A DNA stretch of 64,000 nucleotides. Origin: Clostridiales bacterium. Lineage in GTDB: Bacteria; Bacillota; Clostridia; Christensenellales; Aristaeellaceae. A program made the position numbers and the translations under genes. Shown one piece after another: positions 9,205 through 18,528 of this stretch. The DNA lies in assembly GCA_019420065.1 (NCBI GenBank), contig JAHZHX010000001.1:1-64000 (forward strand), written 5' to 3'. How positions within the stretch are numbered: position 1 is the stretch's first letter; every line of letters begins with the position of its first letter. Below the pieces are notes generated by a model. The model searched no databases, was not told the origin of the DNA, and was given only the letters and a program-made list of their open reading frames with translations.

Positions 9205-9296
9205 AAAATTCTTGGGAAACTTTTGGGGAAATGCGCAAATATCAATGAGGGCATTGTTTTTTATCATAAAGTATGCTAACATAAATAAATGTGAAC

Positions 9297-9318
9297 GAGT
9301 TTTCTTTAAGAAAAACTC
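9297..9318. repeat. AT-rich inverted repeat upstream of dprA
   Basis: GAGTTTT and AAAACTC arms around a short AT-rich centre lie about 37 bases before the dprA start. No clean T-run follows, so it may be an operator or a leader hairpin rather than a terminator. The 150 bases between the previous terminator and dprA hold only this and no convincing promoter; a weak TTGTTT-17-TAACAT pair (9254-9282) is the best candidate. Confidence 0.4.
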
Positions 9319-9354
9319 ATTCTATTTCAGCATTTTCGGAGGCGTCTGCAAGCA

Positions 9355-10461
9355 ATGCGGGAATACTCTGCGGAAGAAAAATGCCTGATCTGGCTGCAAA
9401 GCGCAAAGTCCTTGACCTGGCGCGGGCGGGAAGCGTTGCTTATGCATTATGGCAGCGCGCAAGCAGTCTTTGCACAGCTTGACGCCGCGGTTCGCATTGC
9501 GATTGGGGATAAACCCTACCGTGAATTGGCAACAATGAAAGCGCAGGGAGAAACGGCGCTGCTGCGCCGTATGGAAAAGAACGGCGTTCAGGCGGTGTTT
9601 CGCGGCGAAGCAGGGTTTCCGCCGCTGCTGGCTGAAATTGCTGATCCGCCGCAAACGCTTTTCGTGCGCGGAAGCGTGCAGGAGGATGTGCGCAGCGTGG
9701 CGATTGTTGGTTCCCGGCGGGAAACGCGGTATGGACGCACGCAAGCCTTTGCCATCGCCCGTGATTTGGCCATGGCAGGGGTAACGGTTGTCAGCGGTCT
9801 GGCGCGGGGGATTGATACTGCCGCGCATGAGGGGGCGCTTGCCGGCGGCGGGCGTACCGTGGCAGTACTGGGCAGCGGTCTTGAACGCATTTATCCGGAA
9901 GAGAACAAGGCGCTGGCCGAGCGGATCATAGCGGGCGGCGGCGCGATCATAACGGAGTTTGCTTTGGAAGCGGAACCGCTTTCCTATCATTTTCCCATTC
10001 GCAATCGGATTGTCAGCGGTATGAGCGCGGCTGTTCTGCTTGTCGAAGGGCATGCGAAGAGCGGCGCGCTGATTACGGCGGGGTATGCCGCGGAACAGGG
10101 ACGCGAAGTGTTTGCGCTTCCCGGCATGGTGGATGCGCCCGGCAGCGCCGCGCCGCTGAAGCTTTTGCGCGAGGGAGCGAGCATTTGTACCGGCGCCCAG
10201 GATATTCTGGATGATATGGGTTGGCGGAAGATGACGGAGGCGGCGCCGAGCGCGCCGGAGGCGGAAGAAATACTCAAGGGACTCAGCGATATGCAGCGCC
10301 GCATTGCCAGACTGATGCTCGATGAGCCGCGCAGCTTTGAGGAACTGGCGGCGGAAACGCAAATTGCGCCGGATCAGCTCATGGGCGAGCTGACCCTGAT
10401 GGAAATGGATGGTATCATTGAGCCGCGCGCCGGCAGAATATATGCGATAAAGTCCAATTAA
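9355..10461 (+). CDS. dprA: DNA-processing protein DprA/Smf
   Basis: DprA binds single-stranded DNA and loads RecA during natural transformation; it is also present in many non-competent species. The 368 residues hold the Rossmann-like core with GSRRETRYG (about 118-126) and SGLARGIDTAAHEGAL (about 147-162), and a C-terminal winged-helix region from about residue 300. It is followed by topA after a short gap, as in Bacillus (smf-topA). Confidence 0.94.
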   Translation: MREYSAEEKCLIWLQSAKSLTWRGREALLMHYGSAQAVFAQLDAAVRIAIGDKPYRELATMKAQGETALLRRMEKNGVQAVFRGEAGFPPLLAEIADPPQTLFVRGSVQEDVRSVAIVGSRRETRYGRTQAFAIARDLAMAGVTVVSGLARGIDTAAHEGALAGGGRTVAVLGSGLERIYPEENKALAERIIAGGGAIITEFALEAEPLSYHFPIRNRIVSGMSAAVLLVEGHAKSGALITAGYAAEQGREVFALPGMVDAPGSAAPLKLLREGASICTGAQDILDDMGWRKMTEAAPSAPEAEEILKGLSDMQRRIARLMLDEPRSFEELAAETQIAPDQLMGELTLMEMDGIIEPRAGRIYAIKSN

Positions 10462-10500
10462 AACGGCATTTTTACTTTTATTTATCGGAGGATAATGAAC

Positions 10501-12618
10501 GTGGCAGCAAGCAAACTTGTGATTGTGGAATCGCCCGCCAAGGCAAGGACGATCGCCAAATTTCTTGGCAAGGGCTACAAGGTAGAGGCCTCGCAGGGAC
10601 ATGTGCGCGACTTGCCCAAATCCCAGCTGGGCGTGGATGTGGAGCAGGACTTTGCCATGAAATATATCACCATTCATGGCCGCGGGAAAATTTTGACGAA
10701 GATTCGCAAGGAAGCCAAAAACGCTTCGCAGATCTTCCTCGCAACCGACCCGGACCGCGAAGGCGAAGCGATTTCCTGGCATTTGGCGCAGACGCTTGGC
10801 ATGGATCTGGAAGCGCCCTGCCGCATTGAATTCCATGAGATAACTAAAAAAGCGATTACAAATGCGCTGCAATCGCCGCGTAAAATTGATATGGGTTTGG
10901 TTGACGCGCAGCAGGCACGCCGCGCGCTGGATCGGCTGGTAGGCTATAAAATCAGTCCGCTTTTGTGGGCAAAAATCAAAAAGGGACTTTCTGCCGGGCG
11001 CGTGCAAAGCGTGGCAACGCGCATGGTGGTTGAGCGGGAGCAGGACATTGAAGCCTTCATTCCAGAAGAGTATTGGGATGTGACGGCGCAGGCGCTGCTG
11101 CCCAATGTGCGCGCGCGCAAGAATACCTTTAAGACGCGCCTTGTTTCTTTGGATGGAAAAAAAGCGGTGCTCAGCAATGCGGAAGAGGTGGAAGCGGCGC
11201 GCGTTCGGGTTGAAAAAGCCACTTTTACGGTAGCGTCGGTGAAGCATGGCGAAAAAAAGAAGCAGCCTGCGCCGCCTTTTACAACCTCCTCTTTGCAGCA
11301 GGAGGCTGGACGCAAGCTCAATTTTACCACGCAAAAGACAATGCAGGTGGTGCAGCAGCTCTATGAGGGCATTGAGCTGGAAGGCGAGGGAATGCAGGGT
11401 CTGGTAACGTACATCCGTACCGATTCTGTCACGGTCAGCACGGAAGCGCTGGACGCGGTGCGCGAATACATCGCCCAGGAGTACGGAGAAGCCTATCTGC
11501 CTGCGGAAGCCAACATTTATAAGGGCCGCAGCAACGCGCAGAATGCGCATGAGGCGATCCGGCCCACGGATGTGCGCCGCACGCCGGATTCCATTAAAGC
11601 GTCGCTGAGCAAAGAGCAGTTTCAGCTTTACCGCCTGATTTACGCTCGCTTTGTCGCCAGCCAGATGAGCAATGCGCGTTATGATACCCTGAGCATGGAT
11701 ATTACGGGCGATGGCGTGGGTTTGCGCTTTTATGGCGAACACCGTCGATTTGCCGGCTTCAGCAGCATTTATGAGGAAGGCAGCGACGAGGCGGCGGAAA
11801 GCAGCGAGACGACGCTGCCGCAAATGAATGAAGGCGATCCGGTGACGATCCAGAGCGTTGAAAGCGCGCAGCATTTTACGCAGCCCCCGGCCCGTTTTAC
11901 CGAGGCGTCGCTCGTCCGCATGCTGGATGAAAAGGGGATCGGACGCCCTTCGACCTATGCGCCGACCATTACGACCATCATTTCCCGCGGCTATGTGATG
12001 CGGGAGAACAAACGCCTTTATGCTACCGAGCTTGGGCGGATGGTGACCAACGTGATGATCCAGTATTTTGGCGAGATTGCCGATACGGAGTTTACCGCGC
12101 AGATGGAGGATAAGCTGGACGCGATCGAAGAAGGAAACGTGGAATGGAAGCAGGTGCTCCGCGATTTTTATCCCTCATTTAACGAGATGCTGACCGAGGC
12201 GGAGAATACCATCGAAAAAATCGAACTGCGCGACGAGCCGAGCGATGAGATCTGCGATAAGTGCGGCGCGAACATGGTCTACCGCATGGGGCGCTATGGT
12301 AAATTTCTGGCGTGCCCCAATTTTCCGGATTGCCGCAATACCAAGGCGGTGCTGAACTATATTGACGTCAAGTGCCCCCAATGCGGCGGTCGGCTGCTTG
12401 AAAAAACCAGCCGCAAAAATCGTAAATTTTACGGCTGCGAGCATTATCCAGAATGCGACTTTGTCAGTTGGGAAATGCCGGTGAATGAACGCTGTCCCAA
12501 ATGCGGAAGTTATATGACGCTTAAGCGCAACCGCAAGGGGGAACAGTGGCATCTATGCGCGAATGAAACGTGCCGTCATCGCGTCGAGGTGAAGCAGGAA
12601 GCGGAGGAAAAGGAATGA
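10501..12618 (+). CDS. topA: DNA topoisomerase I
   Basis: A type IA topoisomerase that relaxes negative supercoils. The TOPRIM acidic motif [12 protein letters not shown] lies at about residues 81-92, the catalytic tyrosine Y304 in TYIRTDSV, and three C-terminal zinc ribbons ([25 protein letters not shown]) fill roughly residues 580-690. I prefer the GTG at 10501, nine bases after GGAGG; the ATG at 10495 is in frame but only three bases from the same site. The stop overlaps the trmFO start (ATGA). Confidence 0.95.
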   Translation: MAASKLVIVESPAKARTIAKFLGKGYKVEASQGHVRDLPKSQLGVDVEQDFAMKYITIHGRGKILTKIRKEAKNASQIFLATDPDREGEAISWHLAQTLGMDLEAPCRIEFHEITKKAITNALQSPRKIDMGLVDAQQARRALDRLVGYKISPLLWAKIKKGLSAGRVQSVATRMVVEREQDIEAFIPEEYWDVTAQALLPNVRARKNTFKTRLVSLDGKKAVLSNAEEVEAARVRVEKATFTVASVKHGEKKKQPAPPFTTSSLQQEAGRKLNFTTQKTMQVVQQLYEGIELEGEGMQGLVTYIRTDSVTVSTEALDAVREYIAQEYGEAYLPAEANIYKGRSNAQNAHEAIRPTDVRRTPDSIKASLSKEQFQLYRLIYARFVASQMSNARYDTLSMDITGDGVGLRFYGEHRRFAGFSSIYEEGSDEAAESSETTLPQMNEGDPVTIQSVESAQHFTQPPARFTEASLVRMLDEKGIGRPSTYAPTITTIISRGYVMRENKRLYATELGRMVTNVMIQYFGEIADTEFTAQMEDKLDAIEEGNVEWKQVLRDFYPSFNEMLTEAENTIEKIELRDEPSDEICDKCGANMVYRMGRYGKFLACPNFPDCRNTKAVLNYIDVKCPQCGGRLLEKTSRKNRKFYGCEHYPECDFVSWEMPVNERCPKCGSYMTLKRNRKGEQWHLCANETCRHRVEVKQEAEEKE

Positions 12619-13913
12619 AGGCGACGGTAATTGGCGCGGGACTGGCAGGGTGCGAGGCAGCCTGGCAGCTGGCAAAACGCGGCGTAGAAGTTACGCTGTA
12701 TGAAATGAAGCCGCAAAAACACTCTCCGGCGCACAAAAGTCCGCTGTTTGCCGAGCTTGTTTGCAGCAATTCGCTGCGTTCTGATCGGCTTCAAAACGCT
12801 GTAGGGCTTTTGAAGGAAGAAATGCGTGTTCTGGATTCGCTGATTATGCGCTCGGCGGATCAGGCGCGCGTGCCGGCAGGCGGGGCGCTGGCGGTGGATC
12901 GGGAGCGATTTTCAGGGTATATCACCGAAACGCTGCGCAGTCATCCGCTGGTTACTGTGCGTGAGGAAGAAATCACGCGGATTCCGGAGGGAGACGTCAT
13001 TATTGCTACCGGCCCTCTGACCAGCGAGCCGATGGCGGAGGCGATCAATGCGCTGCCGGGCATGAGCGTGCTGCATTTTTATGACGCGGCAGCGCCCATC
13101 GTGATGGCGGAATCGCTGGACATGGGCAAGGTATTTCGCGCTTCCCGCTATGGCCGCGGAGATGATTATTTGAACTGCCCCATGGATCGGGAGCAGTATG
13201 ACGCCTTTGTGGAAGCGCTGCTGGCAGCGGAAACGGCGCCCGTTCATGGTTTTGAGGAAAATATGGTGTTCGAAGGCTGCATGCCGGTAGAATCCATGGC
13301 GCGGCGCGGGCATATGGTATTGGCCTTTGGCCCCATGAAGCCTGTGGGGCTGATTGACCCCCATACAGGGAAGGAAGCGTATGCCGTGGTTCAGCTGCGG
13401 CAGGATGATGCGGCAGGCAGGATGTATAATCTTGTCGGATTCCAGACGCGGCTGAAATTTGGCGAGCAAAAGCGCGTGTTCGGCATGATCCCGGGGCTGG
13501 AGGCGGCGGAATTTGCCCGCTACGGGGTGATGCACCGCAATACCTTCCTGCATAGTCCGGGGCTGCTGGACAGCACATACCGCATGATTTCCCGTCCGTC
13601 ATTGTATTTTGCCGGGCAGATGACCGGGGTTGAAGGATATGTGGAAAGCTCGGCCAGCGGCCTGATCGCGGGCCTTTCCATGGCGCGGCGCTTGCAGGGC
13701 AGGGAAGCGGTTGACTTTCCTACCGCGACGGCCATTGGCGCGCTGGCGCACTATATCGCAGCGCCAAACCATGATTTCCAGCCGATGAACATTACCTTTG
13801 GCCTGATCGATCCGCTGGAACAGCGCGTGCGCAATAAAGCGCAGCGTTATGAAAAAATCAGCGAGCGGGCAATCGCCATTGTGCGGGATTTGGGCGCGCA
13901 GCTTGACAACTGA
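12615..13913 (+). CDS. trmFO: Methylenetetrahydrofolate--tRNA-(uracil-5-)-methyltransferase TrmFO
   Basis: A FAD enzyme that makes ribothymidine at position 54 of tRNA from methylene-tetrahydrofolate. The 432-residue protein opens with the FAD-binding [11 protein letters not shown] (residues 7-17) and ends with the family region holding [14 protein letters not shown]. The ATG at 12615 overlaps the topA stop; a longer frame from 12570 would be topA out of frame. In Bacillus a xerC-type recombinase follows this gene; here hslV follows directly. Confidence 0.96.
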   Translation: MKATVIGAGLAGCEAAWQLAKRGVEVTLYEMKPQKHSPAHKSPLFAELVCSNSLRSDRLQNAVGLLKEEMRVLDSLIMRSADQARVPAGGALAVDRERFSGYITETLRSHPLVTVREEEITRIPEGDVIIATGPLTSEPMAEAINALPGMSVLHFYDAAAPIVMAESLDMGKVFRASRYGRGDDYLNCPMDREQYDAFVEALLAAETAPVHGFEENMVFEGCMPVESMARRGHMVLAFGPMKPVGLIDPHTGKEAYAVVQLRQDDAAGRMYNLVGFQTRLKFGEQKRVFGMIPGLEAAEFARYGVMHRNTFLHSPGLLDSTYRMISRPSLYFAGQMTGVEGYVESSASGLIAGLSMARRLQGREAVDFPTATAIGALAHYIAAPNHDFQPMNITFGLIDPLEQRVRNKAQRYEKISERAIAIVRDLGAQLDN

Positions 13914-13989
13914 GTCAGAAGGGCTTGCATGCAATGGGCATGCGTGCTAAACTTTTAATGGTCAAACCGATGAAAAGGAGCAAGAGACT

Positions 13990-14523
13990 ATGGCAATGAT
14001 GGGAACGACGATTTGCGCCGTTAAGCGCAATGGCAAAATTGCCATTGCGGGCGACGGCCAGGTAACCATGGGTGAAAATACCATTTTTAAAAACAGCGCG
14101 AAAAAGGTACGCCGGGTATATAACGATCAGGTGGTTGTAGGCTTTGCCGGCTCGGTGGCGGATGCTTTTTCGCTTTGCGACCGGTTTGAAGAGCGCCTCA
14201 ATCAGTGCAATGGCAGCCTGGAACGCGCGGCGGTGTCGTTGGCGCAGGATTGGCGCAGCGACAAGGCCATGCGGCAGCTGCAAGCCATGATGATTGTGGC
14301 CAACAAGGAAAATATGCTGATTCTTTCCGGCACCGGCGAGGTCATTGATCCCGATGACGGCATCTGCGCCATCGGCTCGGGCGGCAATTATGCCTTGGCG
14401 GCCGCGCGCGCGCTGATTGAAAATACCGATCTGAGCGCGGCGGAGATTGCCGAGAAGGCGCTGCATGTGGCCGCGTCGATCTGTGTGTTTACCAACGACC
14501 ACATTATTGTGGAGGAAGTATGA
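13990..14523 (+). CDS. hslV: ATP-dependent protease subunit HslV (ClpQ)
   Basis: The proteolytic chamber of the HslUV protease, an N-terminal nucleophile threonine hydrolase. The 177 residues include GTTICAV, where the threonine after GT is the likely catalytic residue exposed by removal of a short leader (MAMMG); [11 protein letters not shown] and the conserved [13 protein letters not shown] also show. The ATG at 13990 follows AAAAGGAG; 13996 is an alternative. The start of the next small gene overlaps the stop. Confidence 0.95.
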   Translation: MAMMGTTICAVKRNGKIAIAGDGQVTMGENTIFKNSAKKVRRVYNDQVVVGFAGSVADAFSLCDRFEERLNQCNGSLERAAVSLAQDWRSDKAMRQLQAMMIVANKENMLILSGTGEVIDPDDGICAIGSGGNYALAAARALIENTDLSAAEIAEKALHVAASICVFTNDHIIVEEV

Positions 14524-14747
14524 GCAAGACACAGGCGCCCGTCTATACAGATTGTCCCTATTGCGGCGGACATGAATTCTGCGAGGCGGCGGCAGGCGGA
14601 TATGCAGATGTTACGCGAACGGGTCATGTATTTCTCAGCAGCGGCTTAATTTGTGTGATTTGCCTGCAATGCGGCGGCGTGGTGCATACGCGGGTGAAAA
14701 ATGTGGAGGCGCTGCTGACAAGACAGGAAAAGGAGATGCGCAAATGA
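14520..14747 (+). CDS. Small zinc-ribbon protein between hslV and hslU
   Basis: A 75-residue protein with two CxxC pairs, CPYC near residue 12 and CLQC near residue 49, spaced as in a single zinc ribbon, and a charged C-terminal helix. It is joined to hslV and hslU by ATGA overlaps on both sides, so it is translated with them. I do not recognise a named family. Its position suggests a link with HslUV, for example as an adaptor, but nothing in the sequence proves this. Confidence 0.8.
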   Translation: MSKTQAPVYTDCPYCGGHEFCEAAAGGYADVTRTGHVFLSSGLICVICLQCGGVVHTRVKNVEALLTRQEKEMRK

Positions 14748-16114
14748 AAGAGCTGACGCCGCGCGAAATTGTGCGTGAATTGGATCGTTATATTATCGGT
14801 CAGGATGCAGCGAAGCGTTCGGTAGCGATCGCGCTGCGCAACCGTTATCGTCGCGCCCGGGTGGAGGGCGATATCCGCGACGAAATTTATCCCAAAAATA
14901 TTTTGATGATCGGTCCTACGGGTGTGGGCAAAACGGAAATTGCCCGCCGTTTGGCCAAATTGGTGCAGGCTCCCTTTATCAAAGTAGAGGCGACCAAGTT
15001 TACCGAAGTGGGCTATGTGGGCCGCGACGTGGAAAGTATTATCCGCGATCTGGTGGAGAACGCGGTACGTATGGTGCGTCAGGAGCATGAGGAGCGCGTG
15101 CGCGTGCGTGCAGAGGTGCTGGCTGAAGACCGGCTGGTAAGCCTGATCGTACATCCGCCCAAAAAGACCAGCGCGAATCCTTTCCAGGCGCTGCTGAATC
15201 CGCAGAGCACGGAAGTTGCCGTTTCTGACGAGGAAAAGGAACGTATGCGCGGCCGACGCGATGAGGTGCGCGAGGAATTGCGTCGTGGCGAATGGGAAGA
15301 TAAGGAGATTGAGATCGAGGTTACCGAAAAAACGCCGGAACTGGAGGTTGGCGGTAATGCTATCAATCTGGGGGATATGATGGGCGGGCTGATGCCCAAA
15401 CGTACCAAGCAGCGGTGCATGAAGATTGCCGACGCCCGCAAGATCCTTATTGAAGAAGAGGCGGAAAAACTGATCGATCAGGATGCGGTACAGGAAGAGG
15501 CCGTGCGCCGCGCTGAACAGAATGGTATTGTCTTTTTGGATGAGATCGATAAGGTAGCCGGGCGCTCGGGCGGCGGCCATGGTCCGGATGTATCCCGGGA
15601 AGGCGTGCAGCGCGATATTTTACCTATTGTAGAAGGTAGTACGGTAAATACAAAATATGGTCCGGTAAAAACAGACTTTATGCTCTTTATTGCCGCCGGC
15701 GCTTTCCATGTGGCCAAGGTGAATGATTTGATTCCCGAGCTGCAAGGTCGTTTCCCCGTTCATGTTAATCTGGAAAGCTTAACGCGCAAGGATTTTGTGA
15801 ATATCCTCACCCAGCCGGACAATGCTCTGACCAGGCAGTATACTGCTTTGCTGGCTACCGACAAGGTGCATTTGACGTTTGAGGATGAAGCGCTGGAAAT
15901 GATTGCCGAGGCGGCGTTTGTCGCAAACGAGTCTGGCGAAGACATCGGCGCCCGCCGTCTGCATGCCGTCTTTGAAGCGCTGCTTGAAGATATTTCCTTC
16001 AATGCAGGCGGCGAAGAGATGCCGGATGTTTATTTGAACATTACGCCTGAATATGTTCGTGAACATCTCGGCAGCAGCCTGCAAGGTATGGACGCCAGAA
16101 AGTATATCCTGTAA
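14744..16114 (+). CDS. hslU: ATP-dependent protease ATPase subunit HslU (ClpY)
   Basis: The AAA+ unfoldase that feeds substrates to HslV. The 456 residues carry the Walker A motif GPTGVGKT at 57-64, GYVGRDVES, the Walker B motif VFLDEID at about 263-269 and the C-terminal tail ending RKYIL that docks into HslV. The start is the ATG at 14744 because [17 protein letters not shown] is the standard N-terminus. A strong terminator follows, and no codY gene follows as it does in Bacillus. Confidence 0.97.
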   Translation: MKELTPREIVRELDRYIIGQDAAKRSVAIALRNRYRRARVEGDIRDEIYPKNILMIGPTGVGKTEIARRLAKLVQAPFIKVEATKFTEVGYVGRDVESIIRDLVENAVRMVRQEHEERVRVRAEVLAEDRLVSLIVHPPKKTSANPFQALLNPQSTEVAVSDEEKERMRGRRDEVREELRRGEWEDKEIEIEVTEKTPELEVGGNAINLGDMMGGLMPKRTKQRCMKIADARKILIEEEAEKLIDQDAVQEEAVRRAEQNGIVFLDEIDKVAGRSGGGHGPDVSREGVQRDILPIVEGSTVNTKYGPVKTDFMLFIAAGAFHVAKVNDLIPELQGRFPVHVNLESLTRKDFVNILTQPDNALTRQYTALLATDKVHLTFEDEALEMIAEAAFVANESGEDIGARRLHAVFEALLEDISFNAGGEEMPDVYLNITPEYVREHLGSSLQGMDARKYIL

Positions 16115-16163
16115 AACCATTCTCTGCTGCCATTCCGGCGGGGCAAAAAACGAAAAAACACCT

Positions 16164-16198
16164 AAAAGGCGCGACTGAAAATGGTCGCGCCTTTTGCA
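16164..16198 (+). terminator. Rho-independent terminator after hslU
   Basis: A 12-base-pair stem of AAAAGGCGCGAC with GTCGCGCCTTTT, loop of eight bases, ending in a T-run. It closes the dprA-hslU block. Confidence 0.85.
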
Positions 16199-16420
16199 TT
16201 AAAAAGATAACGGATAATCAAAAAATATATTTTTTGATCGAAATGATGCGAGAAAATGCTTGGCGGCTATCGGGGGTGCTTCATTGTGTAATAGCTTTAT
16301 GCTGCCGGTATTGCGAACATCCGCCTCGTAAAAGAATGCAATCTTCTCATATTTTGTACGCACATAATCAAGGACTACATGCAAAGCCTCATACGCATAG
16401 CCCTTGTTTTGCTCAGTCTA
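16199..16420 (-). pseudogene. GNAT acetyltransferase remnant (C-terminal fragment)
   Basis: On the minus strand the frame reads EQNKGYAYEALHVVLDY, then IAFFYEADVRNTGSIKLL, matching the acetyl-CoA-binding (Q/R-x-x-G-x-G/A) and N-x-x-S-I-x-L-L segments of GNAT acetyltransferases. An in-frame stop lies just upstream, no N-terminal half is found, and the reading after KLLHN no longer looks like the family. There is no credible start or ribosome site. The 16115-16486 gap otherwise holds only the hslU terminator. The patch is visibly AT-richer than its surroundings. Confidence 0.6.
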
Positions 16421-16486
16421 AATGATCCAGACGTCTAAATTTCCCACCAACCATTGCAGGCAGAAACTCCTGCAGGAAGGCATAAT

Positions 16487-16819
16487 TTACTCCTTCAAAT
16501 TCTCCAAAGCAGAAGGATTATTCTCTAAAATTGCCCTGACAGTCGGGCAGCTTGCGAAATCCAGACAAGCAGCGCAGGTTGCAGCGCCTTTTTTTAACGC
16601 GCACTGGCGCACCTCGCACATATGATCGCAAAAGACTGTTTTAACGCCTTCAACACGACAGCCTTGGCAGTTGATATGTTCGGGAAGGATAGGCGCCTGA
16701 TTTAATTCTGCCCAGAGCTTTGCGGTTTTTTCCCGCAGTTTCTGGTCGTCGTGAATTGTTGCAAGATATGCGTCGCATTCTTCACAGTTCAGTCCGCAAT
16801 ATGCAATCAGTTTATTCAT
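16487..16819 (-). CDS. DUF3795-type cysteine-rich protein
   Basis: A 110-residue protein with many cysteines: CGLNCEECDAY near residue 8, CQGC, CDHMCEVRQC, CAAC and a final CPTV. This arrangement matches the DUF3795 family of presumed metal-binding proteins. The start at 16819 is chosen because TTGAGGAGGTTC precedes it; the six-codon-longer reading has no such site. A possible promoter (TTGTAT-17-TAGGAT, minus strand) lies at 16863-16891. Function unknown; the surrounding patch is AT-rich and may be acquired. Confidence 0.82.
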   Translation of the reverse strand: MNKLIAYCGLNCEECDAYLATIHDDQKLREKTAKLWAELNQAPILPEHINCQGCRVEGVKTVFCDHMCEVRQCALKKGAATCAACLDFASCPTVRAILENNPSALENLKE

Positions 16820-16893
16820 GCTTGTGAACCTCCTCAATACTTATTTGCTCCTGTTCAGATCCATCCTATCATATTACAGAATAAAATACAAGA

Positions 16894-16917
16894 ACAGCCG
16901 CAGCGAACTGCGGCTGT
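16894..16917 (-). terminator. Terminator of the coiled-coil membrane protein gene
   Basis: A 10-base-pair stem (ACAGCCGCAG with CTGCGGCTGT) and a four-base loop. On the minus strand it is followed by TCTTGTATTTTATT, and it lies about 50 bases after the stop at 16966. Confidence 0.7.
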
Positions 16918-16965
16918 CGATTTATGGAATACTGTTCTTGCGTCAATGGGGATTCTGAGGGTTGT

Positions 16966-17829
16966 TTATTTCAGCAGGAGATCCTTGAAGGCTTCCCATT
17001 CGCCGGCGATGTTTTCTTCGATATTGGCACGCTGCAGGCGATACAGGCTGCCGGCAGGGAAGGTATTTTTGAGCACGGTGCGCTGTGATACAATACTGTC
17101 GATCATGGCGGACAACGCTTCTTTTTCTTCGGTGGTCAGCTTTTCCAGGGCAGCCTCCAGGAGAATGGAAGCGTCGATATCAGCCTTGGCGGCAATGGCT
17201 TCGTCAAGCTGCGTCTGAAGCGCAGCAAGCTGTGCCTCAAGCGCGTCAAGCGTATTGTCGCGGTCAACAATGGTTTGCTTTAAGACCTCAACCGTGGCTT
17301 CCAGGGCGGCGATGGAGGTCGAGGCGCTGCTTAATTCATCAGCCTGAGCGGAAATCGTCTGTACATTGTTTTCCGCGGCGGTATTCAGAGATTCGATGAG
17401 CGCGGCGGCTTCGCTGAGTGCAGTATCCTTTTCGGCAATGCTTTCCTCGTTAGCGGCGATCGTTGCTTCCTTGGCAGCGATCGTTTCTTTGTCAGCGGCA
17501 ATTGTTTGTTCATGGACGGCAATAACGGCAGCCTGATCGGCGTTTGTCTGCTCCAGCGCGGCAATGGCGGCGGCAGCTTCTTCTTTATCCAGCAGCAGCT
17601 GGGCCTTTTCGGCCTCAAGCGCGTCAAGGGATTCCTGGAGGGAAGCGGCGTTCTTTTCGGAATCTGCAAGCTTGGCCTGGTAAGCGGCGGCATCCTGGGC
17701 GGCAGCGGCGAGCTGATCGTTCAGCGCGTCCTTATCGCTGCGCAGAGCACCGTTGGCGCTGATGAGCCAGACCAAAGCGGCGACGGCAATCAATATGGCA
17801 ACAACGGGGATCCAGATACGTTTCTTCAT
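16966..17829 (-). CDS. Alanine-rich coiled-coil membrane-anchored protein
   Basis: A 287-residue protein with a basic N-terminus, one membrane segment (about residues 5-24), and then almost 200 residues of Ala/Glu/Lys-rich coiled coil. Near residues 105-140 it contains tandem seven-residue units of the type KETIAAK, EATIAAN, EESIAEK. A compact charged C-terminus follows (about 215-287). It is probably anchored in the membrane with the coil outside. It has its own promoter and terminator. No family is recognised. Confidence 0.82.
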   Translation of the reverse strand: MKKRIWIPVVAILIAVAALVWLISANGALRSDKDALNDQLAAAAQDAAAYQAKLADSEKNAASLQESLDALEAEKAQLLLDKEEAAAAIAALEQTNADQAAVIAVHEQTIAADKETIAAKEATIAANEESIAEKDTALSEAAALIESLNTAAENNVQTISAQADELSSASTSIAALEATVEVLKQTIVDRDNTLDALEAQLAALQTQLDEAIAAKADIDASILLEAALEKLTTEEKEALSAMIDSIVSQRTVLKNTFPAGSLYRLQRANIEENIAGEWEAFKDLLLK

Positions 17830-17890
17830 GATGACGACTCCTTTTGCTGTAAGATTGACGCGGGAAAAAACGATATAATCAATTTATTCT

Positions 17891-17919
17891 ATTCTATGCA
17901 TAATGGAAAATTCCTGCAA
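17891..17919 (-). promoter_or_regulatory. Promoter for the coiled-coil protein gene
   Basis: On the minus strand TTGCAG (17914-17919), a 17-base spacer and TAGAAT (17891-17896), about 60 bases before the start codon. Confidence 0.5.
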
Positions 17920-17978
17920 CTGACGGGAGAAAAATACAAAAATTATTGCATTGCTTATTCAGGGAAAAAGCAAACCGT

Positions 17979-18512
17979 TCAAGGGGTCAAGGGCTCGGGA
18001 GACACTTCCGTCTGCGGGGGCTGCGGAAGTTCTGCCAGCGAAGAAAGCCCGAAATGGGAAAGAAAAGCGTCCGTCGTGCCATAAAGAATGGGACGCCCCA
18101 GGGTCTCTTTACGGCCGACCTCCTCGATCAGCCCCTTGCTGACGAGCGACTGCACGGAATAGTCGCATTTGACGCCGCGCACCGCTTCAATGTCCAGCTT
18201 TGTAACGGGCTGCTTATAGGCAATGACAGCCAAAGTTTCCAGCGCCGCCTGGGAAAGCGACTGCTTTTGCACCGGCTGCAAAAGCTTTTCGATCTGCGGG
18301 GCATAGTCTGCGCGGGTACACAACTGAATGTGCGAACCAAATCGCTTTAGGCTTACGCCGCGGCGCTGATAATCGTAATCGCTGGCCAGCTCGTCGGCCG
18401 CGGCGGAGATTTCAATTTCGGTCACTTCAAGCGCCTGCGCCAGTGCGGCCAGCTGCACCGGCTCGCCGGATACAAATAGAATGGCTTCGATAATTTTTGC
18501 TAAATCGCTCAT
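17979..18512 (-). CDS. scpB: Segregation and condensation protein B
   Basis: ScpB bridges the Smc-ScpA ring in chromosome segregation. The 177 residues form two winged-helix domains, with EAILFVSGEPV near residue 8 and LETLAVIAYKQPVTK-x-DIEAVRGV near residue 90. The start MSDLAKIIEAIL is preceded by CAGGAGC; the longer frame to 18605 is scpA in another frame. It is the last gene of the M50-scpA-scpB operon. Confidence 0.95.
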   Translation of the reverse strand: MSDLAKIIEAILFVSGEPVQLAALAQALEVTEIEISAAADELASDYDYQRRGVSLKRFGSHIQLCTRADYAPQIEKLLQPVQKQSLSQAALETLAVIAYKQPVTKLDIEAVRGVKCDYSVQSLVSKGLIEEVGRKETLGRPILYGTTDAFLSHFGLSSLAELPQPPQTEVSPEPLTP

Positions 18513-18528
18513 TTGCAAGCTCCTGTAT

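Noticed and set aside
9297..9318. Inverted repeat before dprA as an intrinsic terminator
   Set aside because: The stem is AT-rich and has no following T-run, and the preceding gene already has a terminator at 9167-9204.
9322..11874. 850-codon open frame on the minus strand opposite dprA and topA
   Set aside because: It lies opposite two well-supported genes, has no ribosome site or known motif, and its His/Arg-rich composition is what the complement of GC-rich coding sequence gives.
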